64,000 bases of DNA from Deinococcus sp. QL22 (lineage in GTDB: Bacteria; Deinococcota; Deinococci; Deinococcales; Deinococcaceae), in the NCBI RefSeq assembly GCF_023370075.1, contig NZ_CP097153.1, forward strand, positions 248,001-312,000, in the 5' to 3' direction. Position 1 is the stretch's first letter; the number at the start of each line of letters is the position of its first letter. Positions 11,156-19,885 of the stretch are shown here, piece after piece. Both the position numbers and the translations under genes were made by a program. Below the pieces are notes generated by a model. The model searched no databases. It saw only the letters and a list, made by a program, of their open reading frames with translations, and was not told where the DNA came from.

Positions 11156-11885
11156 ATGAGAGCCGCACGGTTTGACACCTTTGGAGGCCCGGAAGTCCTG
11201 CAACTTAATGAGGGCAACTGGCCCCATCCGGCAGACGACCAAGTGTTGATTCGTGTCCACGCCTCCAGCGTCAACGGCACCGGTCTGGGTCTGCGCTGGG
11301 AAGAAGGCCCGATTCCCTTCAGCGTGCGCCGCCCCTTTACGGTGGGGCTGGACGTGGCGGGCGAGGCGGTGCGGGGGCCAACCTGCGTCCGGGCGCACGG
11401 GTGCTGGTCTACGGCGCGTCGGGCGGCATCGGGGCGTTCGGGGTGCAGCTTGCCAAACATTTTGGGCGGTGGTTACTGGCGTGGCCCGCAAGGAAAAATT
11501 GGACTTTGTGCGGAGCTTGGGGGCCGATGCCGTGCTAGATACCCAAGACTTAGCTTCTGCTTGGCAGGGTGAGCCTTGAGCCGTAGTGTTTGATACACCA
11601 CCCGCACTGAAATTTGCAGACATGAAACCGCATTTGGGCCAGACGGGGTGTACGTGTCAACCCGGCCTCTGCCCACCAGCCCCGGCGATCTGGGCGGCAT
11701 GTTGGCCCGCAACAGCCCGCGCTTTGCCAGCTTGATAGCCAGGACCTGACCTATCTACCCCGCCTGATCGACGACGGCGTGCTGCGTGTGCCACTCGACC
11801 GTACCTTTCCCCTCTCTGAAATCGGGGCGGCGCACCAGGACATGGAGGGGCCGACGGTGCGGGGCAGAGTGGTGGTGACGGGGTA
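11156..11885 (+). pseudogene. NADPH:quinone reductase / zinc-type alcohol dehydrogenase, degraded
   Basis: The N-terminus is good (MRAARFDTFGGPEVLQLNEG ... SVNGTGLGLRWEEGPIPF, GLDVAGEAVRG). After about 11380 the family sequence continues in a second frame (ANLRPGARVLVYGASGGIGAFGV, the Rossmann nucleotide site), shifts again near 11465 (VVTGVARKEKLDFVRSLGAD), and ends in another frame with IGAAHQDMEGPTVRGRVVVTG at 11885. So at least three frameshifts break the gene, and part of the middle (near 11740) is missing. This is a medium-chain dehydrogenase/quinone reductase remnant. Confidence 0.85.
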
Positions 11886-12073
11886 GCAGCGGGGCTGCAG
11901 TTGGGGCAACCTTGCGCAAATAAACAACCACAGGCTCAAGCCAGCAGTTCTGAACGACTGAGTGGAAGACTACGCGCCGTCTGGTGTACTAGTCTGCGAT
12001 ACAGAAATCACGATTTGAATTCAAAATGATGGTGTTGGTGCCGGTTAACTTTCCTCTGACTTGACCCGCTTCC

Positions 12074-13460
12074 TTACGGGATCAACGGCAGGAGCGGGTT
12101 TAGACGACCCTTGAGCTGGTTGACATGCTGCGCGAGAGAGGACGTGGCCGCCACCAAGACGCGGGTCAGCTTCGCGGCCTGAATGTCTCGTTTGAGGGCC
12201 AAGGCTTCCAGCTGCGCCCACTGGTCGGCGTTCAGCTGCCGCTTCAGGATCAGTTGGAGCGTCGCGCGCTGGGCTGCCCAGTGGGCAGCCCACTGGACGT
12301 CTGGCGGGGCGGCCGTCAACTGCTCGAATTGGGCCTCGGTTTTGACATGGGCTGCCTGTTGGGCTTGCAGGCCCCGCTGACGCTGCTGCACTTCCGGCGT
12401 CACGAATCCTGAGGGAAGGTCATACTTGGACGGATTTTCCAAGAAATCGGCCACCAAACCTCCAGGGTTGCGCACCGCCCCATTGGTCGTCTGGCGGCGA
12501 TGTTCAAGGAAACGCAGGGCCTCTTCCACCCGGTCGGGATGCTTGCCCGCTAGTAAGGCCGCACGCGCCACGGTCACGCCCGCTTGGCGCAGCATCACCA
12601 CCAACGCTGGATCAGCCGCAGCCACGTCGGCAAAGACATAACAGGCCACCGCAGTTTTCCCCCGCCCCTCGATGGACGCGTGCTCCAGGTAGTTGTTGGC
12701 CCGCAGCTCGTCATGCGCCGCCTCCAACGCCCGCCGAACGAGGTCGCTGCGGTCGGTGGTCAAACCAGTAGCCTGTCTCCACTGTGACAGCGGCACCCGG
12801 AGTTCAGTCAGCAGGGTGCCGTCATCTTGTCGGCGGTAGGCCTGCAACGTGCGGTAGAGCGCCCGTGCGGGTGGCTGTTCCAATTGGTGAAGCAAGTGAC
12901 CGTCAAGCACCTGAGAAATACCTGCCCGAATGCTGGAAGCCAGTTGTTCTCCCAAGCGGATGCTGAAGGTGGCCTCACTGTCGAGGGTACTCAGTTCCCC
13001 GTCATCCTCACTGTCGCGGTAACGCAGGCCTTCGAAGAACCGAACCCCCACGTTGATCCCACCCCACCCGCTGGCTGCCCGTTAGGGCCGTTTTACGGCC
13101 CACGATGACACTGGTGAAGTATAGGCGCCGGATGCTCTGGCGAAGTCGGTGGTAATTCTCGCCGTTATTGGACAGGCCCATCAGTTCCCGCACTGCATAG
13201 GGCGTGGTGTGAACCCAGTTGTCTTCCGGACATCCGTGTGCTACGAATAAGGTTTCAAGCGCCACGAGCGTGTCCGTATCAATCCCGTGTGGACGGCCCT
13301 GAGGCGTAATGGCCTCAATGCGGAAGGTGCGGGCATTCACGGTGAACTCGGTATTCCAGCTGGTGATGTTCTGGTCGACCCGCGAGTGCATGCTGATGAC
13401 GCCAAACCGGGCGAAGTTGAGTTCGTCATGGAGATTTTGGGTTTTCGGTTTCTTCGTCAC
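12074..13460 (-). pseudogene. Plasmid replication initiator (RepA-like), frameshifted
   Basis: Frame 1 starts at 13460 with MTKKPKTQNLHDELNFARFG and includes NYHRLRQSIRRLYFTSVIVG, the winged-helix style found in Deinococcus plasmid replication initiators. It goes out of frame in the G/C runs near 13050-13100, where family-like sequence continues in frame 2 (VGVRFFEGLRYRDSEDDG ... ARALYRTLQAYRR) to a stop at 12074. Total about 460 codons. The upstream region holds six iterons of a 20-bp repeat. As read, no intact initiator would be made. A sequencing error in a homopolymer, or frameshifting, remain possible. Confidence 0.7.
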
Positions 13461-13558
13461 AGGTGCTCCTGTTGTTGTTTTTAACTGAGGTAAAGATATA
13501 AAAGAACAACAACAAGGGAGGCAGAGTTTTACGTCCTACACAGGATATCTCAGTTTTT

Positions 13559-13800
13559 TCCCGCAAAGGTATCGCTAGTTTACCTGCTGATCCCGCAAAG
13601 GTATCGCTAGTTTTGAACCATATCCCGCAAAGGTATCGTTGGTGGAGTGAAATCGGCGCTTTTGAGGCCAAGAATCGGGAACAAGCTGTGTGAGGCAGCT
13701 GTTCTACCGGAATCCCGCAAAGGTGTCGCTAGTGCCGCTCCAGACGCTTTCCACACAGGTATCGCTAGCTTGCCTGCTGATCCCGCAAAAGTATCGCTAG
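13559..13800. repeat. Iteron cluster A, six copies of a 20-bp repeat
   Basis: Consensus TCCCGCAAAGGTATCGCTAG. Copies at 13559-13578, 13591-13610, 13623-13642 (ends TTGG), 13713-13732 (GTGTC variant), 13749-13768 (degenerate left half) and 13781-13800 (one A for G). Several start-to-start distances are 32 bp (three helical turns), so an initiator would bind one DNA face. This is the typical layout of an iteron origin directly upstream of rep. Confidence 0.92.
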
Positions 13801-13858
13801 CTGGGGCTGGTGTATAGAGGCGCACTATGGCATGTAGGCAAAGGTGGGCTGAGCTCGT

Positions 13859-14284
13859 TCAATACGCCCAGGTGGGTGGCGGCGTCCACCAAGGCGTACC
13901 GTAGGCATAGCGGACCTCTACCACACCATCTGATGACTGAACTCCATCACATTCAAAGGCCGCCAGTTGCTCCCCGAAGTGCAGGGTTCCATCCATGGTC
14001 CAGCCCCTGGCCTCATCTTCTAGGGGCCCCGTCCATGTCCAGGACTGTGCCTCACTGTGGGAGAGCATGGGCGTATTTCCAAAGCGCTGACGCAAGTCGT
14101 GCAAGCAGGCTTGAGCGATTGCCGCCCCCTCCCTCTGATGGACACTGTGTTGCTGGATGAGTGCCGCTGCTTGTGCAGGCTTCCAAATCAACACGATCCA
14201 ACCCCCACCCAGCACCACGCCAAGAACTAGCAATACCCAAAGCCCCCGATTCAGAAAGCGAAAGAGCTGGAAAAAAGGCATCAT
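13859..14284 (-). CDS. Hypothetical small membrane-anchored protein between the iteron clusters
   Basis: 141 aa from ATG 14284 (MMPFFQLFRFLNRG); a longer frame from 14353 is less likely. One N-terminal helix (LWVLLVLGVVLGGGWIVLIW) is followed by an extracytoplasmic domain with two Cys residues (QACLHDL, FECDGV) that could form a disulfide. I do not recognise the family. It lies between two iteron clusters and so probably arrived with the plasmid. Confidence 0.55.
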   Translation of the reverse strand: MMPFFQLFRFLNRGLWVLLVLGVVLGGGWIVLIWKPAQAAALIQQHSVHQREGAAIAQACLHDLRQRFGNTPMLSHSEAQSWTWTGPLEDEARGWTMDGTLHFGEQLAAFECDGVQSSDGVVEVRYAYGTPWWTPPPTWAY

Positions 14285-14403
14285 GATTCCAGTGTCGCCT
14301 GACGTGGGATGGCTGTGCATCCACCGAGTGGATGAGCTTGAGCGTTTCAACACCGGCCTTATTGCTCAAGGCCTGTCATAGGGCTGCACAGCACCTTAGC
14401 CTA

Positions 14404-14433
14404 CACGCCCTAGCACGCCCTAGCACGCCCTAG
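14404..14433. repeat. Three perfect tandem 10-bp repeats
   Basis: CACGCCCTAG repeated three times without a gap at 14404, 14414 and 14424, 30 bases before iteron cluster B. Could belong to the origin or be a simple expansion. Confidence 0.85.
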
Positions 14434-14462
14434 GACAAGCTTCTTCGCGAACGCACCCAGAA

Positions 14463-14550
14463 TCCCGCAAAGGTGTCGCTAGTTGATCTGGCCTGGGTCG
14501 AGTCCGAACACAACCTTTGCCTCAGCGTTTTCCCGCAAAGGTATCGCTAC
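14463..14550. repeat. Iteron cluster B, two copies
   Basis: 14463-14482 (TCCCGCAAAGGTGTCGCTAG) and 14531-14550 (last base C) are the same repeat and orientation as cluster A, 68 bp apart. The stretch 14551-14794 that follows holds no gene; a short GATCA-TTTT-TGATC hairpin near 14768 is the only structure seen. Confidence 0.9.
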
Positions 14551-14794
14551 TTCGTTCAGTCGAAAGTGGGGTTAGTGCCTGTTGAATGGCGGTAGGCGGC
14601 GCACAACGCACTCTGGGATGCGTTTCTGTGTCCGCTCACGTCTGCTGCCGAACCTGACTTTTACCGGACTAACACCCTACTGGGCCATGCCCTCAAAGGG
14701 CTGGCAGACTCCTTAATGCGGCGGAATTGACCCTGGCAAGTCTCCCGCCTTATTGTCTGACGCTTGACGATCATTTTTGATCAGATGCAGAGTG

Positions 14795-15682
14795 CTACAT
14801 CCTTAGCAGAGGCAGTTCCAGCCACTCCCCCACCTGTGCCACCACGCCGTCACGGTCTGTGCCCTCTAGGGGGAGGCGCTGCACGAATTCCGAAACCGCC
14901 TGTGCTGACCGCTGCTGAGCGACGGGAGTCAGCGGCACACCGGTCATTTCCCAGAGCGCCCGCACCCTCTCGGCCCGTGTGGGGCGCGGCGGCAGTCCGA
15001 ATATCAGCAAGGCCTTCAGGTGTGCAGGTTCCCGCTGAGGTTGGAGGGGCAGCAGCAACTTGCCGTCTGTGTCGGCCTTGACGTCCTGTTCCAACTGCTG
15101 CGGCGCAAAGCGTCCCACGCTGTCTGGAAAGGCCCGGAGGAAGCGGTCGAGGCCCACCACTTCTGCGGCTGCCGGATGCACCCACGTCTGGTCTTCGGCC
15201 AGCACCGTCAGGCCTGCCCCGGCCAACCGGAGGGCCGCCGTGCTTTTGCCTGCGCCGCTGACGCCCGACACGGCCACGGCCCGGCCCGCTTGCGCTACTG
15301 CCGCCGCGTGCAGGGGCAACCAACCGGAGGCCCGGTGCGCTTCTCCGAACGCCAGCAGCCAGTCGGCCCCGTGCACCGCCTGTGGCTGCACTGTGATCTG
15401 GGTGTGATCCGCCCCGACCTGCAGGTACAGCCCAGCCCCGATCCAGACCTGCGTGCCCGACCCCCGCACCCGAACTGTGCTGGTCGACAGGGAGGCTTCA
15501 CGGGCTGGCCCCAGCGGTGGCGGCGGCAATGGCGCGACGTGTAAATCAATCCGGTAGGCGCCAGTGGGCCGGAAAGGGGTGGCCCACCGCTGCACAAGCT
15601 CCTGCTGAAGGCTGAGGGGCAGCGTCTCAGCGCTCACCTGTGCGCCCAGACTCGTCCAATCGGGTGGAGCACCCAAGGTCAC
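14795..15682 (-). CDS. HprK-related serine kinase-like protein of a RiPP-type locus
   Basis: 295 aa. Walker A GVSGAGKSTAALRLAGAG near residue 140, an acidic block LAEDQTWVH in the place of the HprK second motif, and LPLHAAAVAQAGRAVAVSG before the P-loop, a pattern of HPr-kinase-like proteins that sit beside PqqD-like and lasso-B2-like genes. Such kinases phosphorylate the precursor peptide in some lasso systems (paeninodin type). The start overlaps the PqqD-like stop by 4 bases (ATGA). Target here is unknown; the candidate peptide at 24452 is an inference. Confidence 0.8.
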   Translation of the reverse strand: MTLGAPPDWTSLGAQVSAETLPLSLQQELVQRWATPFRPTGAYRIDLHVAPLPPPPLGPAREASLSTSTVRVRGSGTQVWIGAGLYLQVGADHTQITVQPQAVHGADWLLAFGEAHRASGWLPLHAAAVAQAGRAVAVSGVSGAGKSTAALRLAGAGLTVLAEDQTWVHPAAAEVVGLDRFLRAFPDSVGRFAPQQLEQDVKADTDGKLLLPLQPQREPAHLKALLIFGLPPRPTRAERVRALWEMTGVPLTPVAQQRSAQAVSEFVQRLPLEGTDRDGVVAQVGEWLELPLLRM

Positions 15683-15930
15683 TGCCGCCGCACCAAGTGC
15701 CGACTGCTGAGATCATTCAGCACTGCCCCCAAGTCTTGCTCGGCCTGGGTGTCGGGCAACCCGTAGGCCTCTTTCAACAGGGTCTTGAGCTGCTCCTGCG
15801 ACGCCGGGAGCGCCTGCCAGATCAAGCGGCCAGAATCGTTCAGGCTGAACATCACGCTCCGCTGAGGATCCATCAGCACGAGTTCATCGCCCAGATCGGT
15901 GGTCAAGACTTCCGGATTTGCTTCCCACAT
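15679..15930 (-). CDS. PqqD-like peptide chaperone (RiPP recognition element)
   Basis: 83 aa from ATG 15930 (MWEANPEVLTTDLGDELVLM), near the usual 90 aa. The PqqD fold is indicated by LVLMDPQRSVMFSLNDSGRL, IWQAL and the C-terminal winged-helix part. These domains bind leader peptides and deliver them to modifying enzymes. Start chosen because TACCTT lies 6 bases before the ATG on this strand; the longer frame to 16107 would cross the divergent promoter. Coupled to the HprK-like gene and divergent from the nucleotidyltransferase/B2 fusion. Confidence 0.8.
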   Translation of the reverse strand: MWEANPEVLTTDLGDELVLMDPQRSVMFSLNDSGRLIWQALPASQEQLKTLLKEAYGLPDTQAEQDLGAVLNDLSSRHLVRRQ

Positions 15931-15936
15931 ACACGT

Positions 15937-15942
15937 AAGGTA
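15937..15942 (-). promoter_or_regulatory. -10 element TACCTT of the PqqD/HprK-like operon
   Basis: TACCTT on the minus strand, 6 bases before ATG 15930; no ribosome site is visible, so a leaderless transcript is likely. Confidence 0.45.
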
Positions 15943-16053
15943 GCGCCTGGCATAGAGATGCAGTTCCAACGGCGGGAAGCGAGTCGGCCCCTGTACGGCA
16001 AATTGAAGTCTGGGTGTTGCCACGCAGGGGTGTTGGCTTCCGCGCCGCTGCTC

Positions 16054-16059
16054 TAGACT
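16054..16059 (+). promoter_or_regulatory. -10 element TAGACT of the nucleotidyltransferase/B2 gene
   Basis: TAGACT, 7 bases, ATG 16067; identical to the box before the kinase at 5344. With the minus-strand box at 15937 it makes a compact divergent promoter region. Confidence 0.5.
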
Positions 16060-16066
16060 CAGGCTG

Positions 16067-17389
16067 ATGGCCCCTCCGTCTGATCCTGTGATTCGCGCCC
16101 TGACCACGCTGCCGCCCGATGTAACCCTGGCCGATGTGCCTGCACTGCGGGCCGCGTCTATCGGCGGCGAGGTGCGGCAGCGCTTACCTGCCGGGCACCC
16201 TCTGCGCGACGTGTTGCGGGCCGATCACCTGACCCTCGGTGCCCGCCACGCCGCCATTCGCGCCGAACTCCGGCCCCTGCTGCAGCGGTGGGCAGACGCT
16301 GGCCTGCCTACCCTATTGATGAAAGGCTTCGCGCTGGCCGAGTTCGAGTACGCCACTCCCGGCGAACGCTTTTACGGCGACGTGGATGTGTTGCTTCCCA
16401 ACGACCCCGACCAGATCAGCCGCGCCGTGCATCTGGCCCTGGCCCTCGGCTGGCGCAGCGACGGCCAGCACGCCCGCCCGGACGTATGGACGCATGAATG
16501 TGCGCACCTGTTCAGTCCCGGTGGACACATCCGGCTGGACGTTCACCGCTTCGTGACTGCCTGGGTGGGCGGATCACGGCGGCGGGTGCAGGGCCTCACG
16601 GCGGCGGTGTGGGCACAGGCGCGGCCCCACGACTGGCAGGGCATCGAGATCTGGCGGCCCAGCCCTGTGGACGCGGCGGTGGTGAATGTGGCGTTGGGGC
16701 GCTGCTGGGGCGGCGATGCGGGCGGCCTGAAACCCGCCGATTATCCGGATATGCGCGTGCTGACCGAGCGCTACCCTCTGACGCCAGAGGCTTTGCGGGC
16801 CAGAGCCGCCGGGCTAGGTGCGGCCCAGACGTGGGAGGCGTTTACACAGGTATGTGACCCGTTCCGGCAACGGCTGGCACTGGGCTTACCCGGCACCCGC
16901 GTGACCTTGCTGGCAGGAATGCAGCGTGACGGCTATTATCCGCGCCGGGTGCTGTGGTTGGCCCGCTGGCGTGTGTTGCCCCACCGGTTGTACTGGGCGC
17001 CCCGCGTCCTGCCCGACGTGTACTGGGCGTGGCAGGCGGTGCGGCGAGGCGGAGATCCCCGGCTCCATTTGCAGCGTTGGACACGCCCTGCCACCACGCC
17101 TATGCCAGCTTTGAAGCTGGAACAAGCGGTGCAAACGGTGGCCTTGCTGACGCGGCTCCTGTATCCCCGGCAATCAAGGATCGGAACTTGTGTCCCGCGC
17201 GCTTACGCCACGTACCGCCTGCTGCGGCGCCTGGGTCACCCGGCAGTCTTTGTCAGCGGGGTGACGCGGGGAGCGGTGGGTCAGGTACAGGGCCACGCCT
17301 GGGTCGAAGACCAGCGTGGAGAGTTGGAGGCCTACGGAGAACCACAGGTCTCCCGTTACTTCCGGACAGTGTTTGAGTGGGGCCGGTAA
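16067..17389 (+). CDS. Fusion: nucleotidyltransferase-like domain plus lasso-peptide B2-like transglutaminase-fold protease
   Basis: 440 aa. The N-terminal two thirds match uncharacterised nucleotidyltransferases (NTP_transf_5 type): LLMKGFALAEFEY, then FYGDVDVLLP with the D-x-D metal pair and IRLDVHRF. The C-terminal 100 residues match the B2 (Transglut_core3) leader peptidase: LKLEQAVQTVALLTRLLYP, Cys375 in GTCVPRAYATYRLLRRLG, His410 in QGHAWVED, with acidic residues after it. B2 removes the leader in lasso peptide synthesis. Joining both in one chain links nucleotidyl transfer with peptide processing. Divergent from the PqqD/HprK-like pair. Confidence 0.82.
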   Translation: MAPPSDPVIRALTTLPPDVTLADVPALRAASIGGEVRQRLPAGHPLRDVLRADHLTLGARHAAIRAELRPLLQRWADAGLPTLLMKGFALAEFEYATPGERFYGDVDVLLPNDPDQISRAVHLALALGWRSDGQHARPDVWTHECAHLFSPGGHIRLDVHRFVTAWVGGSRRRVQGLTAAVWAQARPHDWQGIEIWRPSPVDAAVVNVALGRCWGGDAGGLKPADYPDMRVLTERYPLTPEALRARAAGLGAAQTWEAFTQVCDPFRQRLALGLPGTRVTLLAGMQRDGYYPRRVLWLARWRVLPHRLYWAPRVLPDVYWAWQAVRRGGDPRLHLQRWTRPATTPMPALKLEQAVQTVALLTRLLYPRQSRIGTCVPRAYATYRLLRRLGHPAVFVSGVTRGAVGQVQGHAWVEDQRGELEAYGEPQVSRYFRTVFEWGR

Positions 17390-17435
17390 GCCCTGCGCGG
17401 TCAGGAGGTCAGAGGCCAACACGCGAGCATGCAGA

Positions 17436-18602
17436 TCAGCCGTGCAGATAGGGCTGAATCCACCCGCTGCGGAGGCCGGTTCGGTGGGCCACCAGCAGCG
17501 GGTGCATGGTCGGCACGCCGTCTAGGACGCTCTGGCGGCCAGAAGCCTCTTGAAGGCGCAGCGGCGCACGCAACTGCCCCGCCGAATTGACAGATAGTAG
17601 CCCCCGCACACCGGCCACCTGCACCGACGCCAGTGATCCGAAGAGGGCTTGAGCCGTAAACTGGGTTAAGGGCTGCGCCGCCGCGCTGATCCAGAGGCCG
17701 ATGTCGTAGCCCAGCGCGGTGAGGGCGTGGGTCGGAGCCGCGTGTAAACCCTGTTTCCAGCCAGTTTGGCCCAGTTCTTTGGCCGCGCTGAGCGCTCCCG
17801 CAGAGGCCGCGTCGGGCAAACTGAGGGCGCGGCGAGGAGAACCCGCAGTCAGGCCACCGACGCTGACGCCGAGGCCCAGGCGCGTACAGGACTGCACAAA
17901 ATCGGCGGCTCCCGCCCATTCGCTGGCGAGCAGATGCACGTGGGCCGCCCCGCTCTGCTGCGCCGCCCGCGCGGCCCCGGCTGCCGACTGGCCGTTCAGG
18001 ATGGTGGTTCCGGTCAGGTGCCCCCGGACGCTCGTCAGGCCCGCCGAAAACGCGAACGGCAGGTCATAGCCGCTTTCCAACACAGAGATGAACAGGTGCA
18101 CCGGCGCGCCCTGCTGACCCAACAGTGCGCCGTGCATCCACTCGGCTTCCCACGCCTGCAAGCTGGCACTCAGCGAGAGGGGCAAGGGGCGTTCAGCATC
18201 CGGCATTCGCGCCCCCACCTCGGCGGCGATGACAGGCAGCGTGGCCGTTTCCAAGGCAGGTTGCATCAGGCGGGCCAGCCCGTCTCCCAGCGCGATCAGG
18301 GCGTCAGGCCGCTGGGCCAGCGCGGTGTGAGCTGCCTGCACGATCTGTTTGGTGCGCGGGCCGGTCAGGTGAAGACTCAGTTCTATGCCTGCCCGCCGCA
18401 GCACGGGGGTCAGGCCGTGCACAAATGGCCCAGTCAGGGCCACCGGGCTGCCGGAGGCAGGGGCCACCAGCGCTACCCGCAGAGGCCGCGCCAGTGGGCG
18501 AATAGCTTGCATCTGGGCACCCGCCGTGCCCGTGACGGCCAGGGGCAGCACCGCAGCAAAGGCTTTGAGCAGGCTCCGGCGCGAAGAAATAGGATTGGAC
18601 AT
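17436..18602 (-). CDS. Tat-exported periplasmic-binding-protein-like protein
   Basis: 388 aa. N-terminal twin-arginine signal SSRRSLLKAFAAVLPLAVTG, cleaved after AGA. The rest is a type I periplasmic-binding fold: VALVAPASGSPVALTGPFVHG, PDALIALGDGLARL, VHLFISVLESGYDLPFAF, GYDIGLWI. No transporter genes accompany it, so it may act as a sensor or carrier, not a standard importer part. Its ATG overlaps the stop of the collar gene at 18602 by one base (TGATG), making it the last gene of the minus-strand collar operon. Confidence 0.8.
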   Translation of the reverse strand: MSNPISSRRSLLKAFAAVLPLAVTGTAGAQMQAIRPLARPLRVALVAPASGSPVALTGPFVHGLTPVLRRAGIELSLHLTGPRTKQIVQAAHTALAQRPDALIALGDGLARLMQPALETATLPVIAAEVGARMPDAERPLPLSLSASLQAWEAEWMHGALLGQQGAPVHLFISVLESGYDLPFAFSAGLTSVRGHLTGTTILNGQSAAGAARAAQQSGAAHVHLLASEWAGAADFVQSCTRLGLGVSVGGLTAGSPRRALSLPDAASAGALSAAKELGQTGWKQGLHAAPTHALTALGYDIGLWISAAAQPLTQFTAQALFGSLASVQVAGVRGLLSVNSAGQLRAPLRLQEASGRQSVLDGVPTMHPLLVAHRTGLRSGWIQPYLHG

Positions 18603-19120
18603 CAGGGCCTCTGGGGGAAAATGCCTTGCAGGGCGATAATAAAATTGACGGTCAGGAAGGGAGGCATATTGTTGTGAGGCTGGTTGCCGCCCACTGGCGC
18701 GAGGGTTCCGCTGGCCAGCCCGGTGACCGCGCCACCCGCCGGGGCGTAGGCACTGAACTCCTTGCTGCGGGCCAGGGAGCGGTCTGTGGGGGTGTTGCTG
18801 GTGCCGGGTGTATCAAAGGCGTTGACGGTGTGGGTGTGGGCCGGGATCTGGGTGGGCAGCAGCGTGACCTGCGCCTCGCCCGTCATTTCGCCCTGATCGT
18901 AGGGGCTAAGACCTGGCCCTTGCCCCGCGCCCACAGGAAACCGGGCCTGCAAATTCGGCAGACCAAAGGTGGATTTGCCGTCGCCGCCGTAATACGTGCC
19001 GATCAGACTGAACAGGGCTGTGTTTTGAGAAATAGACAGCAGCTGGCCGTTGCACAGCGCCCAGCCGCGTGGGGCGAAATTCCCCGCGAACATCCTAATT
19101 TCTGCGATAAAGGGTTCCAT
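18602..19120 (-). CDS. Phage tail-collar-domain protein (MdpB-like), copy 1
   Basis: 172 aa. Collar fold signature: MEPFIAEIRMFAGNFAPRGW, ALCNGQLLSISQNTALFSLI, YYGGDGKSTFGLPNLQARFP, IPAHTHTVNAF, and the C-terminal MPPFLTVNFIIALQGIFP. Same family as microcystin-dependent protein MdpB and phage tail fibre collars. Ribosome site AAAGGACG precedes the ATG. No other tail or phage gene is nearby, so this is not a prophage. First of three related genes that lie within 1.8 kb. Confidence 0.88.
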   Translation of the reverse strand: MEPFIAEIRMFAGNFAPRGWALCNGQLLSISQNTALFSLIGTYYGGDGKSTFGLPNLQARFPVGAGQGPGLSPYDQGEMTGEAQVTLLPTQIPAHTHTVNAFDTPGTSNTPTDRSLARSKEFSAYAPAGGAVTGLASGTLAPVGGNQPHNNMPPFLTVNFIIALQGIFPQRP

Positions 19121-19245
19121 AGTCGTCCTTTGGGGTACGGAGCTGGAGCGGGGCTGCTCCGGGGATCGTCAACGCGGGGCCATTAATGCGCGGGCCATCA
19201 ACACAAAGCAGCCGCCTTGCTGGTGTCAGAACCAGAGAGCGGAAG

Positions 19246-19758
19246 TCAGGACTGAGGCGGGAAGCGGCCTGACCAGCAGATGATGAAATTCAGGGCCAGC
19301 ACAGGCGGGATGTTGGTGTGAGGTTGCGAGCCGCCGCCCACCGTGACCGCCTGCGGCGACAGTGTGGTGGGCCGCCGCCCCGCACCCACATACAGATCAC
19401 CCACGGCGGGCTGTCCCAACCACTGACCAGTGGGGGCCGTGACCGGGACAGCGGGGGCGGGACCAGCACTGGCGACCAGCGCGTGCGTATGGGCCGGAAT
19501 CTGGCTGGGGGTCAGCGTGACGTTTTCCGTGCCAGTCTGCCCTCCGATGGTGTAACCATTGCCCATGTGCAGCGGCAAGCGGCTCCTCAGGTCGGGCAAC
19601 GCAAAAGTACTCTGGCCGTCGCCCCCGTAGGTGGTGCCGATCAAGACGAAGAGTGTCTCGTACTCCGAGATCGGCAGGAGTTGACCCTGACAAAAGAGCC
19701 AACCGACTGGGGCAAAGTTGCCCGCAAATATCCGAACTGTTCCTATGTACTCGTCCAT
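19246..19758 (-). CDS. Phage tail-collar-domain protein (MdpB-like), copy 2
   Basis: 170 aa, start MDEYIGTVRIFAGNFAPVGW with GGAGG upstream. Same layout as its neighbours: CQGQLLPISEYETLFVLI, TYGGDGQSTFALPDLRSRLP, IPAHTHALVAS, IPPVLALNFIICWSGRFP. It differs from copies 1 and 3 in the first residues (MDEY) and in CWSG for ALQG near the end, so the copies are diverged paralogues, not a recent duplication. Confidence 0.88.
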   Translation of the reverse strand: MDEYIGTVRIFAGNFAPVGWLFCQGQLLPISEYETLFVLIGTTYGGDGQSTFALPDLRSRLPLHMGNGYTIGGQTGTENVTLTPSQIPAHTHALVASAGPAPAVPVTAPTGQWLGQPAVGDLYVGAGRRPTTLSPQAVTVGGGSQPHTNIPPVLALNFIICWSGRFPPQS

Positions 19759-19885
19759 TTCAGGCCTCCATTCGGCGGGGTTCGGTCAGTGGGTTGAGGC
19801 GAGCGTGCCCGCTGGCCTGCGGCCAAAACAGTTCTGGCCCAGCGTTGATCCAGACCACAGTCAATTCAGACCACGGGGCAAATCC

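Noticed and set aside
13559..14550. Repeats read as a CRISPR array
   Set aside because: Spacers are not of uniform length, some gaps hold a gene, and no cas genes exist. The repeats fit plasmid iterons.
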